Part shown: positions 1 through 10,876 of the stretch, piece after piece
How the letters are laid out: each line of letters opens with the position of its first letter
How positions within the stretch are numbered: position 1 is the stretch's first letter
Source: Adiantum capillus-veneris
Taxonomy: Eukaryota > Streptophyta > Polypodiopsida > Polypodiales > Pteridaceae
Reading direction: 5' to 3'
Assembly: GCA_014529385.2 (NCBI GenBank)
Contig: CM043969.1
Location: forward strand, 23,730,446 to 23,794,445
Length of the DNA stretch: 64,000 nucleotides
Position numbers and translations under genes: made by a program
The notes under the pieces: model-generated
The model's input: the letters and a program-made list of their open reading frames with translations, nothing else
The model's database searches: none
What the model was told of the DNA's origin: nothing

Positions 1-58
1 TTTGGTAGGGTGGAGTAATCTAGTATGGCAATTATGGAGAGCCGAAAAACGGCTATCA
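1..58 (-). repeat. LTR fragment (3' LTR of array copy 1, cut by window edge)
   Basis: These 58 bases match the high-coordinate ends of the full LTRs at 17994, 26588 and 35160, finishing in ggctatca. In element orientation this is the first 58 bases of the 3' LTR, starting TGATAGCC. The rest lies before the window. Confidence 0.93.
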
Positions 59-101
59 TTAGCCCTTCCCCCAGGATGATGGTATATTCATGTACCATCA
101 T
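59..101 (-). promoter_or_regulatory. Polypurine tract and adjacent stem-loop, array copy 1
   Basis: On the minus strand a purine-rich tract, GGGGGAAGGGCTAA, directly abuts the LTR start and would prime plus-strand DNA synthesis. Next to it is an inverted repeat with 9-bp arms (76-84 and 93-101) and an 8-base loop reading CATGAATA on the minus strand. The same stem-loop occurs in copies 2 and 3 and, with the same loop length, in the non-autonomous element. Confidence 0.75.
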
Positions 102-799
102 AGAGCATCTTTTCCAAAGAGAGTGCTTCAGAGTCCTTGACGAGATCTTCATTGTTTGGCCCCTCAGAATTTTGGCTGGAGTTACACTCATGCTTCATGT
201 AACAACACTTACATGAGACAGCGGCCTTTGGACAGATCTTTGGTAGATCCTTTGGTAGAAGGCGACTCAAATAGGGCTTCAAGCGATACCCGTTTACCTT
301 CCTGGAGTGCTCTTTACCATTCAAGTCCATAAGCTGATAGTAACTAGAATTGAAAGCCTTCTTGACTATGTATGGCCCTTGCCATCTAGTTTCAAACTTG
401 GCATCAAAACGATTGTCAAGTCGATTGTCATACCTTAGCACAAGCTCTCCTTCCTTGATGCCTTTGTCCTTCAGTTTCTTGTCGTGCGTTTCTTTCGCTT
501 GTGTGGCTTTCCTCTTGTAGCACTCGTATGCTGCTTCTCTTTTCCACTCAAGCTCCACTAACGTAAGAAGTCGATCCATCCATACCTCTTGATCATCTTG
601 TGCTCCTTTGCCATGAAGTCGCATTGTTGGAATGTTGAGCTCGATAGGCTGCAAAGCCTCTTGACCATAGACCAAGTGAAATGGTGTGAACTCCGTGGCT
701 TCCCTATATGTGGTTCGATATGCCCACAAGGCACCATCCAAGAAGTCATCCCATAATTTTGTCTTGTTTTGCACCATCTTTCTAATGATTCCTGCAATG
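88..799 (-). pseudogene. Integrase C-terminal part, array copy 1 (severed)
   Basis: This is the C-terminal end of the copy 1 polyprotein. It covers the segment after the catalytic glutamate (the GIIRKMVQNKTKLWDD region), a long charged helix, a GPY/F-type module (RWQGPYIVKKAF) and a Cys-rich tail with CPKAAVSCKCC. The stop lies at 88-90. The reading frame is cut at 799/800 by the 804-8748 insertion and its upstream part resumes at 8753. The same stretch is uninterrupted in copies 2 and 3. Integrase joins the cDNA ends to chromosomal DNA; this severed copy cannot encode a complete one. Confidence 0.9.
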
Positions 800-803
800 A
801 CAC
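800..803. repeat. Target-site duplication, left (ACAC)
   Basis: ACAC at 800-803 is repeated at 8749-8752. The undisturbed copy 2 and copy 3 sequences contain ACAC once at the same integrase position. This dates the 804-8748 element as later than copy 1 and fixes its ends exactly. Four bases is one fewer than the usual five for gypsy elements. Confidence 0.88.
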
Positions 804-2434
804 TGATAGCCGTTTTTCGGCTCTCCATAATTGCCATAGTAAGCTACCTCACCCTACCGAAATCACCCAAACACTATGGCTATCCCTACCATTTCACTGT
901 AAATAGGCGTGTGTGAATTAGGGGACTTTTTCCATATCTTCTTAAAAAACCCTCAGCTAGCTAGTCACTGGGCTAGGTGAGCCAAAAAAAATAAAAAAAA
1001 ATAAAAAATAAAAGTATATTATGGCCTCTTTGTGTGTAAATATTTCATTGTATATATGGCCTAAATATAGGGATTTTTTATAATTATTTTGGTATTTTAT
1101 TTAAATATTTCTACTTAGGTGTGTGTTTTATTAAACATATGTACACCTTCTTTCATCCTCTTACACCATAAGTATATTTTTTGCCAATATGTACATACTC
1201 TAACCTTATATTTTTCCTTTATACAAATCACTCCCACATTTTCACCCTCACCCTCGTGAAAACAAAAAATTGATTTCTACTCATTGGTCAAGTTTATTAT
1301 ATTATTTACTTGCATACCTTTTCCTCTTTCACCCAAAATAATTCAAAGAGGGACCATATCATATGATTCCAATATCTTTCCATATCCATAACTCCTCCAT
1401 ATTTTTATTATTATTTTTACTCATTATTCTAACACCATGTGCTCATTGAGCTAAAGTCCATGAATAGTCCATACACTAGTCCCACCATGTATATATTTCT
1501 TTATTCACCAATAATCCTCCTCCATGCATGTGTCAAGGGCAACTTGGATGCTTTGTATTATGATATGACAAAGGAGGGGCTCACTCTTGGATGCATTGTA
1601 CAAATTCAACAAAGGAGGGGTCCACTAAAAGACTTTTGCAAGCATAAAAACAGGCTTTTTGGTGAGAATTTTGGCACCTATCTCCACTCCGAATTTGGAG
1701 CAGTGGTCAAAAGAGAAAATGTAGCCCACGCTTTGAATAATCACCTCAAATGTTTTCATGATTTTTGGAGCTACCAGCGGTGAGCTATGATTTTTTGAGT
1801 GGACCCCAGTCTGCCCACTTTTTTCACAAGTAGCCCATAGTCTTCTCTCACCTCTTTCCACACTTCTACACACACACACACACACACACACATTTCTCTC
1901 AATCCCTCACTCAAACCTGCACCTTCAATGGTTTCTCTCACCTTCTTCACCATTAACCTCCCCACTTACTCCCATAGCTCTCATATGAGCTCTCCATGTA
2001 CATACACCATCTCTATGCCTCTCTCTATTATCTCCAAAGTACAATTCCATCTTACTCCTTATATATATACATAAATTCAGCATGTGTACCATGCTTAACC
2101 TCTGCAAATCAAAAGATCTCATCAACGGAATTACCATTTTCATTACGATGATCAACCTTGGCAGCGGTGGCGTAAAGAAGAGAAGACGAAGAAGAAGATC
2201 GATGGTCATTTTGAGAACCTACACAAGTAAGTCCAAAACTTCTTCAAGCTTCACCATCACAAGGATTTACTCACTTCATTCAACCATCTTACTCCAACAA
2301 TCCCACCTATTCTACCCATTGTAAATATATCATTAACTTTCTAGTGATTACTAACACTAACCACTAACATACTAACACAAAATAGCCATTGACCTAACCA
2401 TAAAAGACACCTCACCTCAAGACATGTGTATAGT

Positions 2435-2485
<51 letters not shown>

Positions 2486-2655
2486 TACTTACTTTCACCT
2501 TATCTACCATCAATAATGCTCTCTTTTGAGCCCACACCCATGACTCAAGCAGACAAAGAAGGCCCACAATGTTTTGATATTCAAAAAAATCATAATCCTG
2601 ATTTGTTAGCTTGTAAATTAGGATTTCCAATAATCCTAATGAGGGGTCTCCAACC

Positions 2656-2663
2656 TATAAATA
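2656..2663 (+). promoter_or_regulatory. LTR TATA box
   Basis: TATAAATA lies about 1.85 kb into the LTR. It is conserved at 7897-7904 in the partner LTR and, on the minus strand, at 16166-16173, 24744-24751 and 33327-33334 in the array LTRs. Transcription would start a few tens of bases downstream, placing U3 before about 2690. Confidence 0.7.
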
Positions 2664-2866
2664 GGCCCCTCTCCTTCTTGTAAAACAACCTCCAATATCT
2701 CACATAGCACCCCAACACTCTATGCGTGAGGAGAGACTTAGGTGTAGCAACCACTTGTGAGCTTCACTCTTGGTGTGAGAGAAGCCTTCAAGCTACACAT
2801 TGCAAGTGAGAGAGCGTTGAGTTCCACAAATCTCAAAACCACTATTGTATATGCTCCTTCATCATC

Positions 2867-2872
2867 AATAAA
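2867..2872 (+). terminator. Candidate LTR poly(A) signal
   Basis: AATAAA lies about 210 bases downstream of the TATA box, at a spacing suited to the end of a short R region. The motif is conserved in all LTRs of the family. Inferred from position only. Confidence 0.5.
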
Positions 2873-3511
2873 TTGAGGTTTGGTGCATCAAAGGCGTGAT
2901 TCGACGTTCAAATCTTCGTCCTTCTATTTGTGCAATACGGTTTGGTGAATTCAAGGTGACTTGTGTATTTTGAGTTTTTATCGGTTGATCTTGATTTTAG
3001 GAAGTGTTTTAGTGTGTTTTTCATTGCCAATTTTGTGTCCATTGTAAGAGGGTATTGTGGTGAGAGGTCTCCCACACCCTAAGACAGTGTGTGTGTGTGT
3101 TTTGGCAATGTTTAGCAATCACTAAGCATTGAGTGAGTTTTGTACAAGTTCTACGATAGCATCATAACGAACCATCTCCATTTGCAAGTCACAAATAAGG
3201 TATTACGCAAGATCCTTTTCTCTCTCTCTCTTCCCTTTGCTCTAGCTCTCTCTGGTCCATTTTGTGTGTGTCTTGGTGTGAGGTTGCTTGTGTGTGTTGT
3301 GTGGTGCATCTTCTTGGTTGTGCCAAAATCTCTCTTGCGTCCTAGTTCGCATACCATAACTAGGTGGTGCCCCTATCTTGTTTGGGTTTGGCTGTGGGTT
3401 TGTTGTTGTGTTGTGCTTGTGGTTGCCCCAGCCCCAATTGAGCAGCACGGGAGCCTTGAGGGGTGTTTAGAGGTCGCCTCTCTTGTTGCCCGCCCCGGAC
3501 CGCCTCAATTT

Positions 3512-3529
3512 TGGTGCCCCCACGGAGGA
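3512..3529 (+). promoter_or_regulatory. Primer-binding site, non-autonomous element
   Basis: TGGTGCCCCCACGGAGGA begins 4 bases after the LTR. It differs at one base from the array family site TGGTGCCCCCACTGAGGA. The TGG start matches the CCA end of a tRNA, but I do not recognise which tRNA; it is not the initiator Met primer. Confidence 0.75.
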
Positions 3530-3576
3530 GCGATTGTGTACTTAGTGTTGTTGTATTCCATGAATGCTTGAATTTC

Positions 3577-3621
3577 AGCATAATCAAGTAGATTTCATGA
3601 ATCATGGAAACATGTATGACC
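3577..3621 (+). promoter_or_regulatory. Leader block shared with the autonomous family (candidate packaging signal)
   Basis: About 45 bases starting AGCATAATCAAGTAG closely match the array leaders on the minus strand (for example 23805-23850 and 32391-32436), whereas the rest of the two leaders has diverged. The position just after the primer-binding site is where retroelement packaging or dimerisation signals usually lie. That role is an inference. Confidence 0.5.
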
Positions 3622-3808
3622 GATTTTAATTTCAAGGAAACAAAAATTGATCTAGAATATGGTTCGGATTATACACAACATAAGAAAAGGAAAAAAACAT
3701 TTTCACATAAGAATCTAGAATTCATGCTGAAAGACCTTTCAAAACTTTGTGTAGTTAGTTGATGATTGTTTGGAACTAATCTTTGTGTGGTTGTAGCATT
3801 GAGAGACT

Positions 3809-5998
3809 ATGAAACGCTATACCTTTGATGATATCCCAATCTTCTTCGGAAATCTAGAAGAAGATGTTGATGATTTTCTTGCTGATTTTAGAATGGTTTG
3901 TCATATCCTTGGTAAAAGGGATGACATTGAAAAAGGGGATTTTCTATTGCTATGCCTTAGAGGCAACGCTGAGCAATGGTTTTGGAGTATGTCTTCTCAG
4001 ATTGAAGATGGATGTACCCAAATTTCCAAAGCTTTGAAGGCCAGATTCTCTAAAGTTTCAACAATGGAGAAAGCATGGGCTTCACTACGGAGACTTCAAC
4101 AACATGGTGAAGACTACTATGCTTATGAGGATATTTTTTCTCGTCAATGGGAAGGATGTGGATTTAGTTCTACATTTCCAGATTATGTAAAAATGGATCA
4201 ATTTATTTCGGGTTTGTCTCCTTTCCTAAAGACTAAGGTTACTTGTAGTGGACCCTCTACCTTTGAAGAAGCGGTCACTATTGCCCGAAGGAAGTTTCAC
4301 AAGTACTTCTACATCAAAAATGGTTTCCATCATGCTGGAAGAACCAACCACCATGAAAGTGTTTCTATCAAGGAGTCATCTCCTTTGCCATACTTGTCTC
4401 CTTCTACTTCGACAAATGTTGAAGAAGTTACTTACATGCTAGCTGATTATTCAAGTGCTAAAGTGTGTGGCCAAGATTCAACTGTGGAATCTCTTTCTTC
4501 TACCTTTATCACAAGCATGCGAAAATCAACACAAGATATCTCAAATGGCATTGATGATTCAATAATGGATATATCCAACCCTTTGGTGGAGGATCAATTT
4601 CTAGTCCGAGCAGACGAAGCTTTTGTGCAACATGACTCTATGGAGAATGAAGACCTTGAAGGTAACCTTGATCTTATGGAATGTTCTGAGAGTGTATCTT
4701 GTCTAAAAGAAGAGAGTGAAGAAGAAGATGAAATCATAGGTGGAGAGATCATAGACCACATTGATCATAAAGAGATGATTGTGTACATGGAATGCCAACT
4801 CCAAAACAAAGTAGAAGAGTGTGAGTTGAATCCAGGTGAGGATAATCTTGAAGAAGTGTTTGAGGATGTTGAAAAACATTGGTATGACCCATGTATGTTA
4901 ATCATAGAGGAACCTATCATGCAAGAAGCCAAATGTTTCACAAAATCAAACAGTATTCCATCAACCTTTGAGGTGGTACAATGTGAGGAGTTACAACCTT
5001 GCCAAAGGGGGGGCTTAGAAGGGGATGAAGAACATGGGAGAGTAATAAAAGATAAAATCATAAAAGGAAACTATCAGAAGGGTATCATTCTCTCCAATGG
5101 TGTTTTAGTGGGTGGCTCTTCATTCATGGGACAATCTCTTAGCAAGGAAATCCAAGCTTTTGAAGCCCCAATCATCTTCATATTGGGTTTCACCTCTTCA
5201 AAGTCAACTTCTCCTCTCTTCACATATACCTTTCATCAAGGGCACCATACCTTCTTAAGTGGAGGAGGACATGAATACTTGGTGATGAACGGAGGTTTCC
5301 AAACCTTCTTCATTTGGTTCTTTGGTGTATGGAGGTCGCACATTGTGATGCTTCTGGTCTTCATCATAGATGAAAAAGTTGTTGATTGCTACATGTGGAT
5401 ATTTCATCAATCAGTACCAAAATCTATTCTCTTCCAATGTGTTGGAAGCAATAGAAACCTTCATCTATTATCTACTTATGTGGTAAACTATCTGCAATAT
5501 CTTCCAATAGAAGTTGGAAGCATGGATCAAGATTTCCTAAATCATGAAGGTCATAGAATTTTTGACTTGATGAGCCTACCCAGGTTGAATGAATTTTATG
5601 AGCTACAGTTCAGGAATTTGCTCATACAAGCTCTTGAAGATCGTAGCAGATACATCAACTTTACACAAGAGGAAGAGCAACCAATCTTTTATATCACATT
5701 CATAGTGATAGATGCAATGATGGACAACAATAAAATCTACAAGTTTCTTCAACCGAAATCAGTAAGTGATTCCATACTATACATCTCGCTTTGGGAAAGA
5801 TATTTCAAGATCTTTGATCCTGGGGGGTGCTTAATGAAACTTTCTCAATGGAGGAGGTTTACTCTGTCACTTCATTTCATCTTGCTATTGGCTCGGAGAA
5901 CCTTCCATATCACACAAGGTTTTTTAATCATACAACAAAGGTTCTTCAAAGATAAGAGCAGACAAAGACAGACGTTACATAATATACATGTTGTATGA
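3809..5998 (+). CDS. Gag-like protein with unrecognised C-terminal half (non-autonomous element)
   Basis: The protein has 729 residues. Residues 1 to about 170 look like a retrotransposon Gag: the order FFGNLEEDVDDFLADFR, LCLRGNAEQWFWSM, and a downstream FISGLSPFLKTKV segment parallel the array family Gag (FFGEPGEDAELFLANFK, ASTWFDSL, FIAGLFPDLKVNV), although the sequences are well diverged. There is no CCHC zinc knuckle. Residues about 200-400 are acidic; about 440-600 include hydrophobic stretches (around GGFQTFFIWFFGVW) not typical of Gag. No protease, RT or integrase motif is present. The frame is intact over its whole length between intact LTRs, which suggests either recent activity or selection. 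It probably forms or joins the particle. The C-terminal half is unassigned. Confidence 0.8.
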   Translation: MKRYTFDDIPIFFGNLEEDVDDFLADFRMVCHILGKRDDIEKGDFLLLCLRGNAEQWFWSMSSQIEDGCTQISKALKARFSKVSTMEKAWASLRRLQQHGEDYYAYEDIFSRQWEGCGFSSTFPDYVKMDQFISGLSPFLKTKVTCSGPSTFEEAVTIARRKFHKYFYIKNGFHHAGRTNHHESVSIKESSPLPYLSPSTSTNVEEVTYMLADYSSAKVCGQDSTVESLSSTFITSMRKSTQDISNGIDDSIMDISNPLVEDQFLVRADEAFVQHDSMENEDLEGNLDLMECSESVSCLKEESEEEDEIIGGEIIDHIDHKEMIVYMECQLQNKVEECELNPGEDNLEEVFEDVEKHWYDPCMLIIEEPIMQEAKCFTKSNSIPSTFEVVQCEELQPCQRGGLEGDEEHGRVIKDKIIKGNYQKGIILSNGVLVGGSSFMGQSLSKEIQAFEAPIIFILGFTSSKSTSPLFTYTFHQGHHTFLSGGGHEYLVMNGGFQTFFIWFFGVWRSHIVMLLVFIIDEKVVDCYMWIFHQSVPKSILFQCVGSNRNLHLLSTYVVNYLQYLPIEVGSMDQDFLNHEGHRIFDLMSLPRLNEFYELQFRNLLIQALEDRSRYINFTQEEEQPIFYITFIVIDAMMDNNKIYKFLQPKSVSDSILYISLWERYFKIFDPGGCLMKLSQWRRFTLSLHFILLLARRTFHITQGFLIIQQRFFKDKSRQRQTLHNIHVV

Positions 5999-6005
5999 TC
6001 AGATA

Positions 6006-6045
6006 AATGGTACATGAATGTACCATTATCTAAGGGGGGGGCTAA
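6006..6045 (+). promoter_or_regulatory. Stem-loop and polypurine tract, non-autonomous element
   Basis: An inverted repeat (AATGGTA at 6006-6012, TACCATT at 6021-6027) has the 8-base loop CATGAATG. The array copies have the loop CATGAATA at the same place. It is followed by AAGGGGGGGGCTAA, which abuts the 3' LTR and would prime plus-strand synthesis. The conservation across otherwise diverged interiors makes the hairpin notable. Confidence 0.72.
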
Positions 6046-7677
6046 TGATAGCCGTTTTTCGGCTCTCCATAATTGCCATAGTAAGCTACCTCACCCTACC
6101 GAAATCACCCAAACACTATGGCTATCCCTACCATTTCACTGTAAATAGGCGTGTGTGAATTAGGGGACTTTTTCCATATCTTCTTAAAAAACCCTCAGCT
6201 AGCTAGTCACTGGGCTAGGTGAGCCAAAAAAAATTAAAAAAAATAAAAAATAAAAGTATATTATGGCCTCTTTGTGTGTAAATATTTCATTGTATATATG
6301 GCTTAAATATAGGGATTTTTAATAATTATTTTGGTATTTTATTTAAATATTTCTACTTAGGTGTGTGTTTTATTAAACATATGTACACCTTCTTTCATCC
6401 TCTTACACCATAAGTATATTTTTTGCCAATATGTACATACTCTAACCTTATATTTTTCCTTTATACAAATCACTCCCACATTTTCACCCTCACCCTCGTG
6501 AAAACAAAAAATTGATTTCTACTCATTGGTCAAGTTTATTATATTATTTACTTGCATACCTTTTCCTCTTTCACCCAAAATAATTCAAAGAGGGACCATA
6601 TCATATGATTCCAATATCTTTCCATATCCATAACTCCTCCATATTTTTATTATTATTTTTACTCATTATTCTAACACCATGTGCTCATTGAGCTAAAGTC
6701 CATGAATAGTCCATACACTAGTCCCACCATGTATATATTTCTTTATTCACCAATAATCCTCCTCCATGCATGTGTCAAGGGCAACTTGGATGCTTTGTAT
6801 TATGATATGACAAAGGAGGGGCTCACTCTTGGATGCATTGTACAAATTCAACAAAGGAGGGGTCCACTAAAAGACTTTTGCAAGCATAAAAACAGGCTTT
6901 TTGGTGAGAATTTTGGCACCTATCTCCACTCCGAATTTGGAGCAGTGGTCAAAAGAGAAAATGTAGCCCACGCTTTGAATAATCACCTCAAATGTTTTCA
7001 TGATTTTTGGAGCTACCAGCGGTGAGCTATGATTTTTTGAGTGGACCCCAGTCTGCCCACTTTTTTCACAAGTAGCCCAGAGTCTTCTCTCACCTCTTTC
7101 CACACTTCTACACACACACACACACACACACACACATTTCTCTCAATCCCTCACTCAAACCTGCACCTTCAATGGTTTCTCTCACCTTCTTCACCATTAA
7201 CCTCCCCACTTACTCCCATAGCTCTCATATGAGCTCTCCATGTACATACACCATCTCTATGCCTCTCTCTATTATCTCCAAAGTACAATTCCATCTTACT
7301 CCTTATATATATACATAAATTCAGCATGTGTACCATGCTTAACCTCTGCAAATCAAAAGATCTCATCAACGGAATTACCATTTTCATTACGATGATCAAC
7401 CTTGGCAGCGGTGGCGTAAAGAAGAGAAGAGAAGAAGAAGATCGATGGTCATTTTGAGAACCTACACAAGTAAGTCCAAAACTTCTTCAAGCTTCACCAT
7501 CACAAGGATTTGCTCACTTCATTCAACCATCTTACTCCAACCATCCCACCCATTCTACCCATTGTAAATATATCATTAACTTTCTAGTGATTACTAACAC
7601 TAACCACTAACATACTAACACAAAATAGCCATTGACCTAACCATAAAAGACACCTCACCTCAAGACATGTGTATAGT

Positions 7678-7726
<49 letters not shown>

Positions 7727-8748
7727 TACTTACTTTCACCTTATCTACCATCAATAATGCTCTCTTTTGAGCCCACACCCATGACTCAAGCAGACAAAGA
7801 AGGCCCACAATGTTTTGATATTCAAAAAAATCATAATCCTGATTTGTTAGCTTGTAAATTAGGATTTCCAATAATCCTAATGAGGGGTCTCCAACCTATA
7901 AATAGGCCCCTCTCCTTCTTGTAAAACAACCTCCAATATCTCACATAGCACCCCAACACTCTATGCGTGAGGAGAGACTTAGGTGTAGCAACCACTTGTG
8001 AGCTTCACTCTTGGTGTGAGAGAAGCCTTCAAGCTACACATTGCAAGTGAGAGAGCGTTGAGTTCCACAAATCTCAAAACCACTATTGTATATGCTCCTT
8101 CATCATCAATAAATTGAGGTTTGGTGCATCAAAGGCGTGATTCGACGTTCAAATCTTCGTCCTTCTATTTGTGCAATACAGTTTGGTGAATTCAAGGTGA
8201 CTTGTGTATTTTGAGTTTTTATCGGTTGATCTTGATTTTAGGAAGTGTTTTAGTGTGTTTTTCATTGCCAATTTTGTGTCCATTGTAAGAGGGTATTGTG
8301 GTGAGAGGTCTCCCACACCCTAAGACAGTGTGTGTGTGTGTTTTGGCAATGTTTAGCAATCACTAAGCATTGAGTGAGTTTTGTACAAGTTCTACGATAG
8401 CATCATAACGAACCATCTCCATTTGCAAGTCACAAATAAGGTATTACGCAAGATCCTTTTCTCTCTCTCTCTTCCCTTTGCTCTAGCTCTCTCTGGTCCA
8501 TTTTGTGTGTGTCTTGGTGTGAGGTTGCTTGTGTGTGTTGTGTGGTGCATCTTCTTGGTTGTGCCAAAATCTCTCTTGCGTCCTAGTTCGCATACCATAA
8601 CTAGGTGGTGCCCCTATCTTGTTTGGGTTTGGCTGTGGGTTTGTTGTTGTGTTGTGCTTGTGGTTGCCCCAGCCCCAATTGAGCAGCACGAGAGCCTTGA
8701 GGGGTGTTTAGAGGTCGCCTCTCTTGTTGCCCGCCCCGGACCGCCTCA
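6046..8748 (+). repeat. 3' LTR of the non-autonomous element
   Basis: The LTR is 2703 bp, TGATAGCC to CCGCCTCA, near-identical to 804-3507. Differences are scattered substitutions and small length changes in simple repeats. It is followed directly by the ACAC target duplication at 8749-8752. Confidence 0.93.
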
Positions 8749-8752
8749 ACAC

Positions 8753-10876
8753 CATTAGCCTTCTCCACCAAACCATTTGACTGTGGGTAGTATGGTGTGC
8801 TATGACGATGTAGAATGTGAGGCTCTTCACAAACTTCTGTGAGCAAGCCCTTCCTAAACCCTGGACCATTATCAGAAACAATCTCCAAAGGTGTGCCAAA
8901 TCTGCAACAAATGTGAGTGTACACAAACTTGCTAACTGTCCTCTCATTCACTCTTGCCACACTTTGAGCTTCCACCCACCTAGTCATATAGTCTACAGCC
9001 ACTAGAATGTAGAGTTTACCATTTTTTGTCCTAGGCAGAGGACCCATAGCATCAATGCCCCACTTTTCAAAGGGTCCATTTGCAAGCACTATTTGCCTCG
9101 GGCCATGCACCAACCTTCTATTTCCATTTATCTGACAATTGTGACAGCTTTTACACCAATGTTGAACATCCACATGCAAGCTTGGCCAAACATACCCCGC
9201 AAGCAAAATCTTCTTCACAGTTGATTCTTGGGAAAAATGACCACCACATGCCTCTTCATGCAAACCTTTTAGAATGGCTGGAATTTCCTCGATAGTTGGT
9301 ACTCTTCTGCACACTTGATCCTTCCCTTTTTGATAGAGGGAGCCTTCTAGGAAGAGATAGAAACTTGCCTTCTTCATGAGTCTCCTCTTCTGAGCCTTCG
9401 TGAAGTCTTGTGGAAACTCACCCTCCAAAATGTAGCCGATAATGGGAGCCAATGACTCCAATCCCTGGTATCTCGGTTGCTTGACAGCTGCTGCCACCAT
9501 GATGACCTGCACTTCTCTCTCAACACATGTAACTGCTTGTTGTGCAAGTAAATCGGCATCTTCATTTTGTTTCCTCGGAATATGATATAGTTGCACTTCT
9601 TCAAACTGATTAAACATCTTACGAATGGCATGAACTTTTGTCCTTAAGATTTCATTCTTGCATGCCCAAATGCCTAAAATCTGTTTAACAATGAGAAGTG
9701 CATCTCCCTTTACCATGAGACGTTTTATCCCTTGGCCAATGCACATCTTCAAACCATGAAGTAGTGTGTCGTATTCTGCTTCATTGTTGCTAGTTGAACC
9801 TGGTAGATTGACCTTCTCTTTCATGACCACCTCTCCACTTGGGTTGAGCAACACTAGCCCTCCCCCTGCTTTTCCTGTGGCTCGTCGAAAAGCTCCATCA
9901 AAGAACAAGGTAAAAGCATTGGGAATACTTTTTGGTGGTGGCAATGGTAGGGTCTTTACTTGAGGCACCTTAATTTCCTTCTCATGTACCCTATAAGTGA
10001 GAATCCCTGCCAATTGTGCACACACACTATCTTCTACCTTGAAAGAGTATTGGAACTCTTGCAACTCCATAATCCACTTTGAGATCCTAGTACTAAGATT
10101 CATTTGAGATGACACCCAAGGGAACAAATTTTCTGCAGTGAGAATTACAAAAGGTTTTGGTAGTAAGTAGGATCTAAACTTTCTCACCGCAAACATGAGA
10201 GAAAGCATCATGAGTTCTGCTTCTGTGTAGTCTCTCTCCAAAGCATTCATGACCCTACTAGCAAAGTAGATGGGTCGCATCCTTGTACTGTGGGGATCTT
10301 GTTGTAGCAACACAGCACCAATTGTTTCCCTTCCAACACTAGAGCTAACAAAGAATGTGTACTCCCAACAAGGAGGCATGAGTGTTGGTAGCTCTGACAA
10401 AATGACTTTAATGTTACAAAAATACTCTTCAAGCTCATCAGACCATGCAAATTCTACTTGTTGTGTCAACTTTTGCAAAGGATGAAGCAACTCCGAGGCT
10501 AAGTGAATGAAGCGTGACATATACTTCACCTTCTGAATGAAAGAGATGACCTCCTTAAGACTCTTCGGTGATGGAAGCTCAATACGAGCCTTTGCCTTTG
10601 AAGGATCCACCTCAATGCCTTTATAGGAAACCTTGTGACCAAGCAAGATCACTCCATCCTCAGCTATGTGACACTTGTCGGGGTTGAGTTGACCTCCCAT
10701 GTCATAGAGCTTCTTTAAACCTTCTTCTACCCTTTGTAGATGCAATGATTTTGAGCTATAAATGCAAAAATCATCAATAAAAACCCTAATGGACTTTCCA
10801 AAGAATGCTTGAAACACCATGTTCATGAAGCGTTGGAAAGTTACAGGACCATTTGTCAGGCCAAATGGTATGACTC
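8753..10876 (-). pseudogene. RT (part), tether RNase H, archaeal-type RNase H and integrase core, array copy 1
   Basis: This is the middle of the copy 1 pol. From the high end it encodes the RT palm with FIDD, the thumb, a gypsy-type RNase H lacking its first catalytic Asp (FFVSSSVG), an archaeal-type RNase H (FFDGAF, SNNEAE, VKGDALL, DADLLA), an HHCC zinc finger and a D,D35E integrase core. The frame is open across this stretch. It is cut at the high end by the fold-back insertion at 10877 and at the low end by the element ending at 8748. The open frame continues to 8601 only because the antisense LTR happens to lack a stop there. Confidence 0.9.

Larger units (their letters stand above)
804..3507 (+). 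repeat. 5' LTR of the non-autonomous element
   Basis: The LTR runs TG...CA, 2704 bp, from TGATAGCCGTTTTTCGG to GACCGCCTCA. It contains a (CA)n tract near 1870, a (CT)n tract at about 2437-2483, a TATA box, a poly(A) signal and a TG tract near 3085. It drives the 3809-5998 ORF. It is the same family as the array LTRs but a distinct subfamily, for example in the first 130 bases. Confidence 0.93.
804..8748 (+). mobile_element. Non-autonomous gypsy relative with Gag-like ORF only
   Basis: The element is 7945 bp long, has two almost identical 2.7 kb LTRs (804-3507 and 6046-8748) in direct orientation, and has an interior of only 2538 bp. It has a primer-binding site, a leader, one 729-residue ORF, a stem-loop and a polypurine tract, but no protease, RT, RNase H or integrase. 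LTR termini (TGATAGCC...CCGCCTCA) and the primer-binding site match the surrounding array family, with diverged internal LTR sequence. This fits a parasite copied by the array family's enzymes. The LTR pair differs by few substitutions, so the insertion looks recent. It sits antisense inside the copy 1 integrase. Confidence 0.9.

Noticed and set aside
1439-1783. A 114-residue ORF inside the LTR, identical at 6681-7025
   Set aside because: It lies in the U3 region, upstream of the TATA box. The homologous stretch in the array LTRs is broken by small indels, and it shows no domain. The identity reflects recent LTR duplication, not selection.
2412-2630. Arg-Glu and Leu-Ser repeat ORFs, also at 7584-7924, 16199-16459 and 24777-25004
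   Set aside because: They are translations of the (CT)n or (GA)n microsatellite within the LTRs.
8601-10826. A single 741-residue open frame ending in a Gln/His-rich tail
   Set aside because: Its last part is the antisense of the 6046-8748 LTR fused by chance to the severed integrase. The real product stops at the insertion point at 8748/8753.
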